Shown here: one piece after another, positions 7,741 through 15,745 of the stretch | Numbering within the stretch: position 1 is the stretch's first letter | Layout: every line of letters starts with the position of its first letter | Assembly (NCBI GenBank): GCA_965203635.1 | Contig: OZ241903.1 | Coordinates: 3,224,001 to 3,288,000, forward strand | Direction: 5' to 3' | Length of the DNA: 64,000 nucleotides | DNA from: Aldehydirespirator sp965203635 | Lineage (GTDB): Bacteria > Actinomycetota > Acidimicrobiia > Acidimicrobiales > Aldehydirespiratoraceae | Made by a program: the position numbers and the translations under genes | Notes under the pieces: generated by a model | Told to the model about the DNA's origin: nothing | Databases searched by the model: none | Seen by the model: only the letters and a program-made list of their open reading frames with translations

Positions 7741-8783
7741 GGCCCGCCGCTCCCCGGAGCCGCCGCCCGAGAGCCCGATCCTGGTGCGGCACCGCCGCCC
7801 TCGGCGGCAGGGTCCACCGCCGACATCCGGTATCCGGTGGCCAGCAGGAACACATCGTCGAGCGATGGGGTGCGCACGGTGAGCGACTGCGGATGGATTC
7901 CCGCCCCCGAGAGCGCCACAGCCACGCTCCCGACGGTGGCAGCACCGTCGGCGGTGGCGATGGTGATGCCGCGGCGACCCTGGGTGACGGCATCGACATC
8001 GGGCACCGTCTCGGCGACGGCCGCCGCTCCTGCGATGGCATCGGGGGGAAGGTTGACCACGATCACGTCGGCACCGACGGCCCGCTTCAACTCCGATGGC
8101 GACCCCTCCTCGACTATCCGGCCGCCGTCGATGATGGCCACCCGGTCGGCCAGCGCATCGGCCTCCTCCAGATACTGGGTGGTGAGGAACACCGTCACCC
8201 CGAGCTCGCCGTTCAGCCGGCGCACCTCGTCCCAGACCTGCGCCCGGCTCACCGGGTCGAGCCCCGTGGTGGGTTCGTCCAGGAACAGCACCTCGGGACC
8301 GTGAATGAGCGATGCGGCCAGGTCGAGACGGCGCTTCATGCCGCCGCTGTAGGTCTTGACACGGGCATCCATGGCGTCGCCGATGTCGGCGAGGTCCACC
8401 GCCCTCGCGATGGAGGCGGCCCGATCCGCCGCGCTCAACCCGTACAGGCGAGCCTGCAGGTCGAGGATCTCCCGGCCGGTCTGGCGCTCGTCCAGCGCGG
8501 CCTCCTGCAGGGCGACGCCGATGCGGATGCGAACCTCGCCCGGGCGGTCGACAACGTCGTAGCCGGCGACCGAGGCCCGGCCCGCGGTGGGTGCCAACAA
8601 GGTGCACAGCATCCGCACCGTGGTGCTCTTGCCCGCTCCGTTGGGCCCCAGGAACCCGTAGATCTCCCCGGCGTTGACACCGAGATCCACCCCGTCCACT
8701 GCCCGGTTGCTTCCGAAGGTCCGGACCAGACCGCGAGCGGAGATGGCCGGGTTGTCACTCCCCGTCCGGACGGCTTCAGACAC
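7737..8783 (-). CDS. ABC transporter ATP-binding protein (DrrA-like)
   Basis: A 348-residue ATPase with GTG start at 8783. Walker A is GPNGAGKSTT (about residues 46-55), the Q-loop is GVALQEAALDE, the ABC signature is YSGGMKRRLDLA, Walker B is VLFLDEPTTGLDP and the H-loop region is TTQYLEEADALADR. The C-terminal about 110 residues match the accessory domain of DrrA-type exporters (SLTVRTPSLDDVFLLATG) and end in a Gly/Ala/Pro/Ser-rich tail. It energises the permease encoded by the overlapping downstream gene. Confidence 0.93.
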   Translation of the reverse strand: MSEAVRTGSDNPAISARGLVRTFGSNRAVDGVDLGVNAGEIYGFLGPNGAGKSTTVRMLCTLLAPTAGRASVAGYDVVDRPGEVRIRIGVALQEAALDERQTGREILDLQARLYGLSAADRAASIARAVDLADIGDAMDARVKTYSGGMKRRLDLAASLIHGPEVLFLDEPTTGLDPVSRAQVWDEVRRLNGELGVTVFLTTQYLEEADALADRVAIIDGGRIVEEGSPSELKRAVGADVIVVNLPPDAIAGAAAVAETVPDVDAVTQGRRGITIATADGAATVGSVAVALSGAGIHPQSLTVRTPSLDDVFLLATGYRMSAVDPAAEGGGAAPGSGSRAAAPGSGGP

Positions 8784-8839
8784 GAAGCGGCAGGCTAACC
8801 TCGCCTCATCGCGAGACGGCTCCTCCGACGCTGAGTCCG

Positions 8840-9493
8840 CTAACGGAGCCGGACGTTGGTGAACCCGGGCGAAGCCTCGATCATCAGCAGCTTGACAGTT
8901 TCCTCGGTGGCCGCTCGCAGCCGGTGCGGCTGGCGGGTGTCGTAGGAGATGGAGTCGCTCGGCTCGAGCCGGAAGATCTCCCCGTCGAGGTCCACGTCCA
9001 CAACACCGGAGATCACGTAGATCGTCTCGAAGCCGTCGTGGACCCAGTACTCGCGGAACGACTCGGGGGCGCCGCTGAACTCCACTACCTGGAACGGGCT
9101 GGCCTCCGGGGCAACCACCCGGCGCACGCCGTCCATATCCCCGAGTTCACTGGCCGGCACCACAGACGTGTCGGACGCCCGGACGACCGTCGCCTCCCGG
9201 GTGTTCTCGGATCCCGCGAGCAACCACGAGGCATTGGTTCCGAGCGCCTCGGAGATCTGGTGCAGCGAACTCATCGAGGGCCGGGCGAGCCCCCTCTCCA
9301 CCTGCGAGAGGAAGGGGTGCGAGAGGCCGCTCAACTGGGCGAGCACCTTGAGAGTGAGGCCGCGCTCCTTGCGCAAGGCCCGGATCTTCGCTCCGAGCCG
9401 CTGGATCCTCTCCGCGTCATCGACTCGGGAGGCGACCCTCGCTCCCGCAGAACTCTCGACGACGTTCTCAGAGTTCACAGGCTCATTCCGCAT
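8840..9493 (-). CDS. XRE-family regulator with C-terminal cupin domain
   Basis: A 217-residue regulator. Residues about 30-85 form an XRE helix-turn-helix (KIRALRKERGLTLKVLAQLS then HPFLSQVERGLARPSM). The C-terminus (about 135-210) is a cupin barrel with WVHDGFETIYVISGVVDVDL and DSISYDTRQPHRLRA. Members of this family (PuuR/MppR-like) usually sense small amines, amino acids or carboxylates and control neighbouring uptake and catabolic genes. The divergent binding protein and amidohydrolase are the likely targets through the inverted repeats at 9522-9563. Confidence 0.9.
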   Translation of the reverse strand: MRNEPVNSENVVESSAGARVASRVDDAERIQRLGAKIRALRKERGLTLKVLAQLSGLSHPFLSQVERGLARPSMSSLHQISEALGTNASWLLAGSENTREATVVRASDTSVVPASELGDMDGVRRVVAPEASPFQVVEFSGAPESFREYWVHDGFETIYVISGVVDVDLDGEIFRLEPSDSISYDTRQPHRLRAATEETVKLLMIEASPGFTNVRLR

Positions 9494-9521
9494 CGCACCT
9501 CAGGCCAGCTTGCACCGGCCA

Positions 9522-9563
9522 AATGTTGATGGTATCAAGACTGTTATCGGTCATATCAACATT
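9522..9563. promoter_or_regulatory. Operator-like inverted repeats between the XRE-cupin gene and the binding protein
   Basis: AATGTTGAT (9522-9530) is repeated inverted as ATCAACATT (9555-9563), 24 bp apart. Nested inside is the perfect inverted repeat TTGAT-GGT-ATCAA (9526-9538). The common half-site TTGAT/ATCAA in a 94-bp divergent gap suggests the binding sites of the XRE-cupin regulator, controlling both directions. Confidence 0.6.
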
Positions 9564-9587
9564 CGAGACCATACCTGGAGGACAACC

Positions 9588-10865
9588 ATGAAGACGAAGC
9601 CATGGGCTCGCGCCCTGTGCGCGCTGGCCGTACTGGGTCTAATCGCAGCAGCATGCGGCGATGACGATACCGACACGGTCGCCTCCGAGGCGACCACTAC
9701 CGAGCCGGCCGAGCCGGAGCCCGCCCCGGAGCCCGATCCCGAGCCGGCCGAACCAGAGCCGGATCCCGAGGCGGCCGAACCAGAGCCGGAGCCAGAGCCC
9801 GCCGAGGCAGAGCCCGAGGTGCCGGCCGAGGACCCGCTCGACCTCGCGAGCGTGTGCCCCAGCCCGATCATCATCCAGACCGACTGGTTCCCGGAGTCCG
9901 AGCACGGCGCCATGTACCAGATGGTCGGGGCCGACTACGTCATCGACGCCGACAACCAGACCACGACCGGAAGCCTGATGGCCGGTGACGTCGACACCGG
10001 CGTCGACATACAGGTCCGGGCCGGGGGCCCGGCTATCGGGTTCGCGTCCGGCTCGGCCCAGATGTACCTCGACGAGGAGATCACCCTCGCCTACGTGAGC
10101 ACCGACGAAGCGATCATTCTCGGCGCCGACACGCCGACCCTGTCGGTGGTGGCGCCGCTGGAGAAGAACCCCCAGATCATCCAGTGGGACCCCGAGACCT
10201 ATCCCGACGTCCAGTCGGTCGCCGACATCGGCGAGGCCGGGATCCTCGTCAACGTGTTCGCCGGAGGCACCTTCATCGACGTGTTCGTCAACGAGGGAGT
10301 GCTCTCGGCCGACCAGATCGACCCGTCGTACGACGGGTCGCCGTCCCGGTTCATCACCGAGGGCGGGGCCATCGCCCAGCAGGGCTTCGCGTCGGAGTCG
10401 CCCTACAGCTATGAGACCGTCTACGAGGAGTGGGCCAAGCCCCTCGCCTTCGAGCTGATCCACGACGCCGGTCTGCCGCTCTACTCCCAGACACTGGCCA
10501 TCCGTACGGCCGACCTGGACGCGCTGCGCCCCTGCCTGGAGCGCTTCGTGCCGATCGTCCAGCAGTCGGTGGTGGACTTCGCGAGCGACCCCGCCAGGGC
10601 CAACGTCATCATCGTCGAAGCGGTGGAGACGATCGACAGCTTCTGGCAGTACCCGCCGGAGCTCGCCGAGTTCTCCGTGCAGGCCCAGCTGGAACTGGGC
10701 CTGGTCGGCAACGGCCCCGACGACACGGTCGGCAACATGGAGACCGACCGGATCCAAGAGGTGATCGACAAGATCGTCAACGCCGGCTTCGACGTCGACC
10801 CCTCCCGGACGGATCCGGACAACATCGTCACCAACGAGTTCATCGACGAGAGCATCGGCTTCTAG
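9588..10865 (+). CDS. NMT1/SsuA-like ABC substrate-binding lipoprotein
   Basis: A 425-residue protein started at ATG 9588 after TGGAGG (9576-9581). The signal peptide ends in a lipobox (LGLIAAACGDD). A strongly repetitive Glu-Pro linker covers about residues 37-82. The rest resembles NitT/TauT or thiamine-precursor/riboflavin binding proteins: IIIQTDWFPESEHGAMYQMV near the ligand domain start, AGGPAIGFASGSAQMYLDEE, and VNVFAGGTFIDVFVNEGVL. No permease or ATPase lies beside it, so it is an orphan receptor that must use a transporter encoded elsewhere. The linkage to an amidohydrolase suggests a nitrogen heterocycle or pyrimidine-like ligand, which is inference. Confidence 0.85.
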   Translation: MKTKPWARALCALAVLGLIAAACGDDDTDTVASEATTTEPAEPEPAPEPDPEPAEPEPDPEAAEPEPEPEPAEAEPEVPAEDPLDLASVCPSPIIIQTDWFPESEHGAMYQMVGADYVIDADNQTTTGSLMAGDVDTGVDIQVRAGGPAIGFASGSAQMYLDEEITLAYVSTDEAIILGADTPTLSVVAPLEKNPQIIQWDPETYPDVQSVADIGEAGILVNVFAGGTFIDVFVNEGVLSADQIDPSYDGSPSRFITEGGAIAQQGFASESPYSYETVYEEWAKPLAFELIHDAGLPLYSQTLAIRTADLDALRPCLERFVPIVQQSVVDFASDPARANVIIVEAVETIDSFWQYPPELAEFSVQAQLELGLVGNGPDDTVGNMETDRIQEVIDKIVNAGFDVDPSRTDPDNIVTNEFIDESIGF

Positions 10866-10878
10866 GACTCAGCGGCCG

Positions 10879-10914
10879 GTGAGCCTCCCCCCTGCGAGCG
10901 GGGGAGGCTCACCG
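10879..10914 (+). terminator. Strong hairpin after the NMT1-like binding protein
   Basis: GGTGAGCCTCCCCC (10879-10892) and GGGGGAGGCTCACC (10901-10914) form a perfect 14-bp stem with an 8-nt loop, starting 13 nt after the stop codon. There is no T tract behind it, so it may end transcription only partly or protect the mRNA 3' end before the amidohydrolase gene. Confidence 0.7.
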
Positions 10915-10961
10915 ATGCGAGGATGTCCACCCGAATTGGACGCGCCACAGAAGGAATGCAA

Positions 10962-12413
10962 GTGACCGACGCCGACACGGGTGCGGACCACCGGCCGCAG
11001 GCCGCCGACTTCGTGGTCACCGGCACGGTGGTGACCGCCGACGCCGAGCGCCGGGTGTACGCCGACGGCGCGGTGGCGGTCCGCGACTCGCGGATCGTCG
11101 CCGTCGGCCCCAGGGCGGAGGTCGAAGGAGCCTTCGAGGGGGGACACCGGCTCGGCGGCCATCGCGACCTGGTGATCCCCGGACTCATCGACACCCACAA
11201 CCACATGGCCCAAGCACTGGTGCGAAGCCTGGCGCTGGAGGACCTCCCCAACATCACCCGGGTCTACATACCGGCTGAGGACGTACTCGGCGACGACGGC
11301 ATCCGCACGAGCGCGAGGGTGACCATGGCCAACCTGCTGCGGGCCGGCGTCACCACCACCACCGACACGACCTGCACCACTGAGCACGAGGAGGCTGTGG
11401 GCGAGACCGCCCTGGAGACCGGCATCCGCTGCGCGCTGGCGGTGGGCCAGCGCGACCGCACGTCCCGCCTGGCCAGCAACTACGAGCAGATCGAGGGCCG
11501 CTCCGAGTACCAGGACGACCCTGCGATGAGGACCGACAACATCGCGCACCTGGAGGACTTCCTGACCCGCTGGTCGCAGCGCGGCCGCGGTCTGGTGCGC
11601 CCCTGCATCCACGCTCCGAGCGTCCCGTCGGTCAGCGACGAGATGTTCATGGCGGCTCGCGAGCTGGCCGAGCGGCACGACACGGTGATGATGACCCACA
11701 TCAACCGCGACCGCGAGGAGATCGAGCTCTGCGTCTCACTGTTCGGGCGACGGCCCCTGGAACACCTGAGCCGGCTCGGCGTCCTCGGTCCGCGTTTCCT
11801 GGCCATCCACGCCATGCTGACCACCGCACGCGAGATCAGGCTGTTGGCGGAGGCCGGAGCCAAGCTGGCGCACGCGCCGGTGGTGTGCACCGACATCGTG
11901 TCGGCCGTGACCGACATCGTGGGCATGCGGGCCGCCGGGGTGACGGTGGGACTCGGATGCGACACCGTCATCAACGACATCCTGGCGGTGATGAGGATCG
12001 CCTTCTTCATGCAGGCCCAGTCGGCGGGGATCCCCCTGTACGACCCGATCGGGTTCACCACCGAGGACGCCTTCGACATGGCCACCATCGATGGGGCGAG
12101 AGCTCTGATGTGGGATGGCGAGATCGGCTCGCTAGAGGTCGGGAAGGCAGCCGACATCGCCGTGATCGACGGGGAGAACCCACGGCTGTCGCCCCGTCAC
12201 AACCCTGTCGGCTCGATCGTGCGATACGCCGTCGGCACCGATGCGCGGAGCGTGCTGGTCAACGGCCGCCTGGTGGTGGACGACGGCCGGATGCTGACCA
12301 TCGACGAGGACTCGCTCCTGAAGGAGGCCGACGAACTCGCAGACCGGGTTCGGGAGGATCTGCTGCCCCGGCGGTACTGGCCCCTGAATCAGCGCTACAG
12401 GGTCATCGGCTGA
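10962..12413 (+). CDS. Amidohydrolase, TRZ/ATZ deaminase family
   Basis: 483 residues if started at GTG 10962, which has AAGGA at 10951-10955; ATG starts at 10923 and 10956 are possible. An N-terminal beta domain (DFVVTGTVVTADAERRVYAD) leads into the metal-site motif GLIDTHNHMAQ. Further metal ligands lie in MMTHINRDREE and AIHAMLTT, and the catalytic Asp is probably in VGLGCDTVIND. This pattern fits the guanine/cytosine/S-adenosylhomocysteine deaminase and triazine-hydrolase group. It follows the orphan binding protein and is probably part of the XRE-cupin regulon for a nitrogen heterocycle. The substrate is not determinable. Confidence 0.85.
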   Translation: MTDADTGADHRPQAADFVVTGTVVTADAERRVYADGAVAVRDSRIVAVGPRAEVEGAFEGGHRLGGHRDLVIPGLIDTHNHMAQALVRSLALEDLPNITRVYIPAEDVLGDDGIRTSARVTMANLLRAGVTTTTDTTCTTEHEEAVGETALETGIRCALAVGQRDRTSRLASNYEQIEGRSEYQDDPAMRTDNIAHLEDFLTRWSQRGRGLVRPCIHAPSVPSVSDEMFMAARELAERHDTVMMTHINRDREEIELCVSLFGRRPLEHLSRLGVLGPRFLAIHAMLTTAREIRLLAEAGAKLAHAPVVCTDIVSAVTDIVGMRAAGVTVGLGCDTVINDILAVMRIAFFMQAQSAGIPLYDPIGFTTEDAFDMATIDGARALMWDGEIGSLEVGKAADIAVIDGENPRLSPRHNPVGSIVRYAVGTDARSVLVNGRLVVDDGRMLTIDEDSLLKEADELADRVREDLLPRRYWPLNQRYRVIG

Positions 12414-12420
12414 CAGTATC

Positions 12421-12509
12421 TCCCGCTCTTGTTCGCTGCGCTCACGGGCCGCTCGGACCACGGCCTCGCCCGTAGGGGACGGATTCGCTCACCTACCCGC
12501 CCGGCCTCA
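12421..12509 (-). repeat. Dispersed 89-bp intergenic repeat, copy R2
   Basis: Full-length copy on the minus strand, 7 nt after the amidohydrolase stop and 27 nt before pepN, antisense to both. Its 5' block reads TGAGGCCGGGCGGG. The 3' block differs from R1 by one base in the GTGG(C/T)CCGAGCGGCCCG stretch. Confidence 0.85.
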
Positions 12510-12536
12510 GGGTTGGGCCGCTAGTACCGTCGGGCC

Positions 12537-15164
12537 ATGAGTCCGAGACTTCCGGCCGGCGTCGTCCCCCGGCACTACGCCATCGAGCTGTCGCCCGACC
12601 TCGACGCCGCGACCTTCGCGGGAACCGTTGCCATCGACGTCGACATCGAGGAGCGATCGGCCGCAATAGTGCTGAATGCGGCCGAGCTGAGCATCGTGAG
12701 CGCGCGGCTCGACACCGCAGACGCCGATGCCCTGGAGCTCGACTTCGCCCTCGACGCCGAATCGGAGAGGCTGACACTCTCCAGGCGCGACGGCGGCGGC
12801 GAGTTCGCGCCGGGGCCGGCCCGGCTGGCCATCGCCTTCGACGGGGTGCTCAACGACCAGCTGCACGGCTTCTACCGCTCCACATACACCGACGACGGCG
12901 GCGCGTCCCACACCATCGCCACCACGCAGTTCGAGTCCACCGACGCCCGCCGGGCCTTTCCCTGCTTCGACGAACCGGCGCTCAAGGCCACCTTCGCGAC
13001 GACGCTGATCGTGGACGACGGCATGCTGGCGGTGTCCAACACCGCCGAGACCGGCCGCGAGTCGCTGGAGGACGGCAGGGTGCGGGTCAGCTTCGCCGCC
13101 ACGATGCCGATGTCCACCTACCTGGTGGCCTTCGTGGTGGGTCCCCTGGAGGCGACCGAGCCGGTCGACTGCGGCGGGGTGCCTCTGCGGGTGATCCACC
13201 GGCCCGGACGCGGCGACCAGACCGGATTCGCCCTCGATGTGGCCGCCCACGCCCTGGAGTGGTTCTCCGACTACTACGGCCTGCCCTACCCGTCGGACAA
13301 GGTCGACCTGGTGGCCATCCCCGACTTCGCGTTCGGCGCCATGGAGAACCTCGGCTGCGTGACCTTCCGGGAGGTGCTCCTGCTGGTGGATCCCGCCGCA
13401 GCCAGCCAGCCCGACCTGCAGCGGGTGGCCGCGGTGATCAACCATGAGCTGGCCCACATGTGGTTCGGGGACCTGGTCACCATGGCGTGGTGGGAGGGCA
13501 TCTGGCTGAACGAGGCCTTCGCCACGTTCATGGAGACGGCGTGCACCGACGCCTACCGGCCCGACTGGCAGGTCTGGTCGACGTTCTGCCGCAGCCGGGC
13601 CTCGGCCCTTTCCACCGACGCCCTCGGCAGCACGAGGTCGGTGGAGTACCCGGTCCACTCCCCCGCCGAGGCCGAGGACATGTTCGACGTGATCACCTAC
13701 GAGAAGGGCGCGGCCCTCGTCCGCATGCTGGAGCAGTACCTCGGCGCCGAGACGTTCCGGGCCGGCGTGCGCCTCTACCTGCGACGGCACGCCTACGCCA
13801 ACACGGTCACCGAGGACCTGTGGAACTCGCTGGCCGACGCGTCCGGCGAGCCCGTGGGGCGGATCATGGACGGCTGGATACATCAGGGCGGGTATCCGGC
13901 GGTGGCCGCTACCGCCGGATACCACGGCCTCAGAGTTGCTCAGCGCCACTTCACGCTCGACCCCGAGCGAGCCGACGAGCGCAGCTGGGTGGTCCCGCTG
14001 CGGCTGCGGGTCGAGCGGCCTGCCGGCGGGGTGCCTGCGGACGAGGGGCCTGCGGTCAAGGGGCCCGACGACGACCGGCGCGAGCTGCGGGTGCTGCTCG
14101 ATCAACCCGGCCGGATCCTCACCCTTGCCGCAGCCGAGCCGGTGACGGTCAACAGCGGCGCCTCGGGCTTCTACCGGGACGACCCGAGCGCCGAAGCCCT
14201 GGCGGCCGTCGCGTCGGTCGGACCCGGCGACCGCACCGCAGAGGAACGCCATGGCCTCGTCGACGACGCCTGGGCCGCGACCCTGGCCGGCAGCCTCGAC
14301 GGGCCCGCGTTCGTCGACTTCGTGCTGCGAGGCTTCGTCGACGAGCGCGACCTCACCGTATGGCAGGCGATCGCAGGCACCCTGGCCCACCTCCGCAGGC
14401 TGCTGGAGGCCGGCGCAGCCCAACGCTTCTGCGAGCTGGTCGTGGCCGCCTCGGACACCGCCGCGGCCGATCTCGGGTTCGACCCTCCCGCCGACGGCGA
14501 GGACGAGCGAACCGGCGAGCTGCGGGCCACCCTCCTCCGGCTGAGGGGGGCGGTCGCCGACCACACCGCCACCATCGAGGCTTGCCGGCAGAGGCTCGAC
14601 GACCCTGACCCCACGCTCGCGGCCGCCGCTCTGAGCGTGGTGGCGGCTCACGGCGACGCCGAGGACTTCGCTTGGGTCCGCGAGCGCTTCGAGACGGCGT
14701 CGGATCCTCAGACCGAGCAGCGCCATCTGGCCGCCCTGGCCGACTTCGGCGACCCGGAACTGGTCCGCACCATCCTGGAGGGCACCCTCGACGGCTCGGT
14801 CCGCACCCAGGACGGCCCCTACCTGGTTCGCCGGGCCCTGGTCAACCGCGTCTGCGGGCCCGAGGCGTGGGACTTCCTGGCCGAGCACTGGGACCGCCTG
14901 CTCGGCATCTTCCCGACCAACTACTCGCTGGCCCGGATGCTGGAGGGAGTGACCGCGCTCGACCGGGCCGAGCTGGCCGCCCGGGTGCATGCCTTCATGG
15001 CCGAGCACCCCCTGCCCCAGGGAGCCAAGCAGGTCGCCCAGCACCTGGAGCGCCTCGACATCAACGTGGCCATGCGCGAGCGCGAGTCCCAACGGCTGGC
15101 CGCCGCCGTTCTGGCCAGCTGCTGCGCCAACTCGGCATCGCCAGCAAGGAGTTCTGAGCCGTGA
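12537..15164 (+). CDS. pepN: Aminopeptidase N (M1 zinc metallopeptidase)
   Basis: An 875-residue M1 aminopeptidase. The N-terminal beta-sandwich begins PAGVVPRHYAIELSPDLD. The exopeptidase motif GAMEN is near residue 267 and the zinc site HELAHMWFGD near 303, with the third ligand Glu in WLNEAFATF. A catalytic Tyr is likely in DVITYEKGAALV. The C-terminal ERAP1-like helical domain is present, so the enzyme looks complete. It removes N-terminal residues from peptides in the cytoplasm. The stop overlaps the GTG start of the HicB-like gene as GTGA. Confidence 0.95.
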   Translation: MSPRLPAGVVPRHYAIELSPDLDAATFAGTVAIDVDIEERSAAIVLNAAELSIVSARLDTADADALELDFALDAESERLTLSRRDGGGEFAPGPARLAIAFDGVLNDQLHGFYRSTYTDDGGASHTIATTQFESTDARRAFPCFDEPALKATFATTLIVDDGMLAVSNTAETGRESLEDGRVRVSFAATMPMSTYLVAFVVGPLEATEPVDCGGVPLRVIHRPGRGDQTGFALDVAAHALEWFSDYYGLPYPSDKVDLVAIPDFAFGAMENLGCVTFREVLLLVDPAAASQPDLQRVAAVINHELAHMWFGDLVTMAWWEGIWLNEAFATFMETACTDAYRPDWQVWSTFCRSRASALSTDALGSTRSVEYPVHSPAEAEDMFDVITYEKGAALVRMLEQYLGAETFRAGVRLYLRRHAYANTVTEDLWNSLADASGEPVGRIMDGWIHQGGYPAVAATAGYHGLRVAQRHFTLDPERADERSWVVPLRLRVERPAGGVPADEGPAVKGPDDDRRELRVLLDQPGRILTLAAAEPVTVNSGASGFYRDDPSAEALAAVASVGPGDRTAEERHGLVDDAWAATLAGSLDGPAFVDFVLRGFVDERDLTVWQAIAGTLAHLRRLLEAGAAQRFCELVVAASDTAAADLGFDPPADGEDERTGELRATLLRLRGAVADHTATIEACRQRLDDPDPTLAAAALSVVAAHGDAEDFAWVRERFETASDPQTEQRHLAALADFGDPELVRTILEGTLDGSVRTQDGPYLVRRALVNRVCGPEAWDFLAEHWDRLLGIFPTNYSLARMLEGVTALDRAELAARVHAFMAEHPLPQGAKQVAQHLERLDINVAMRERESQRLAAAVLASCCANSASPARSSEP

Positions 15165-15589
15165 TCTACGCGTACCCGTGCGAAATCGCCTCGGAGGAGG
15201 ATGGCGAATTGGTAGTGACCTTCCCCGATGTGCCCGAGGCCATCACCGGCGGGCGGGACCGCGCCGAGACGCTGCGGCTCGCCGTCGACGCTCTCGGCGC
15301 CGCGCTCGCCGGGTACGTCCACGGTCTGCGGGACATCCCCCAGCCCAGCACCGCCTCGCCCGACCAAGAACTTGTTGCGGTGCCGGCGCTCATGGCCGCG
15401 AAGCTCGCGCTCTACTCGGCAATGCGCTCCCAGCACATCAACGAGTCGGAGTTGGCCTGCCGGCTCAGCATCCGCCCGTCTGCCGCCCACAAGCTGACCG
15501 ACCCCGACCGGCACTCCGGGATCGGGCAGTTGCAGGCGGCTCTCGACGCGGTCGGTTGCCAGTTGGTTATCGATGTCACCGCCGCCTGA
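15161..15589 (+). CDS. Orphan HicB-like antitoxin with C-terminal DNA-binding domain
   Basis: A 142-residue protein, GTG start at 15161 overlapping pepN by 4 nt. The N-terminal half is the HicB ferredoxin-like fold (IYAYPCEIASEEDGELVVTF, DVPEAITGG, then DALGAALAGYVHG). After PVPALM-like AVPALMAAKLALYSAMRSQ, the C-terminus has a helix-turn-helix (NESELACRLSIRPSAAHKLT) as in E. coli HicB. HicB normally neutralises the HicA mRNA interferase, but no HicA-sized dsRBD-like reading frame lies next to it. It may be a leftover or a solitary regulator. The coupling to pepN is unusual. Confidence 0.78.
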   Translation: MIYAYPCEIASEEDGELVVTFPDVPEAITGGRDRAETLRLAVDALGAALAGYVHGLRDIPQPSTASPDQELVAVPALMAAKLALYSAMRSQHINESELACRLSIRPSAAHKLTDPDRHSGIGQLQAALDAVGCQLVIDVTAA

Positions 15590-15709
15590 CCCCGGCCCGA
15601 GGGTCGCACACCGATGAGTCCTCGTTCACGCGCCTTTCTCGAACGGGATCTCACGAAGCATGGTCGGTCTCGTGAGGTAAAGATACTGACTTAGAATACA
15701 TGTAAATGC

Positions 15710-15739
15710 TTGACAGATGTCACACCGGTGTGAGATACT
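15710..15739 (+). promoter_or_regulatory. Promoter of the DUF222-HNH gene with a palindrome between -35 and -10
   Basis: TTGACA at 15710-15715 is followed 18 nt later by an extended -10, TGA-GATACT (GATACT 15734-15739). The spacer contains the perfect 14-bp palindrome TCACACCGGTGTGA (15720-15733). The predicted transcription start falls at about 15746, the A of the ATG, so the mRNA is probably leaderless. The palindrome is positioned to let a dimeric repressor block the promoter. Confidence 0.7.
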
Positions 15740-15745
15740 GTCTGC

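Noticed and set aside
6928..8607. A 559-codon minus-strand reading frame spanning permease and part of the ATPase gene
   Set aside because: Only the last 270 residues have permease features; the rest is low-complexity Arg/Gly-rich antisense-type sequence over the ATPase. The permease starts at GTG 7740.
10936..10945. A LacI-type operator half-site before the amidohydrolase
   Set aside because: Only GAATTGGA is present, without the inverted partner.
12507..15092. An 861-codon open frame opposite pepN
   Set aside because: It is His/Gly/Val-rich, has no recognisable domain, and mirrors the codon bias of a high-GC coding strand. pepN has complete M1 motifs.
15000..15160. A hicA toxin gene before hicB
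   Set aside because: The sequence is the pepN C-terminus; other frames show no HicA pattern.
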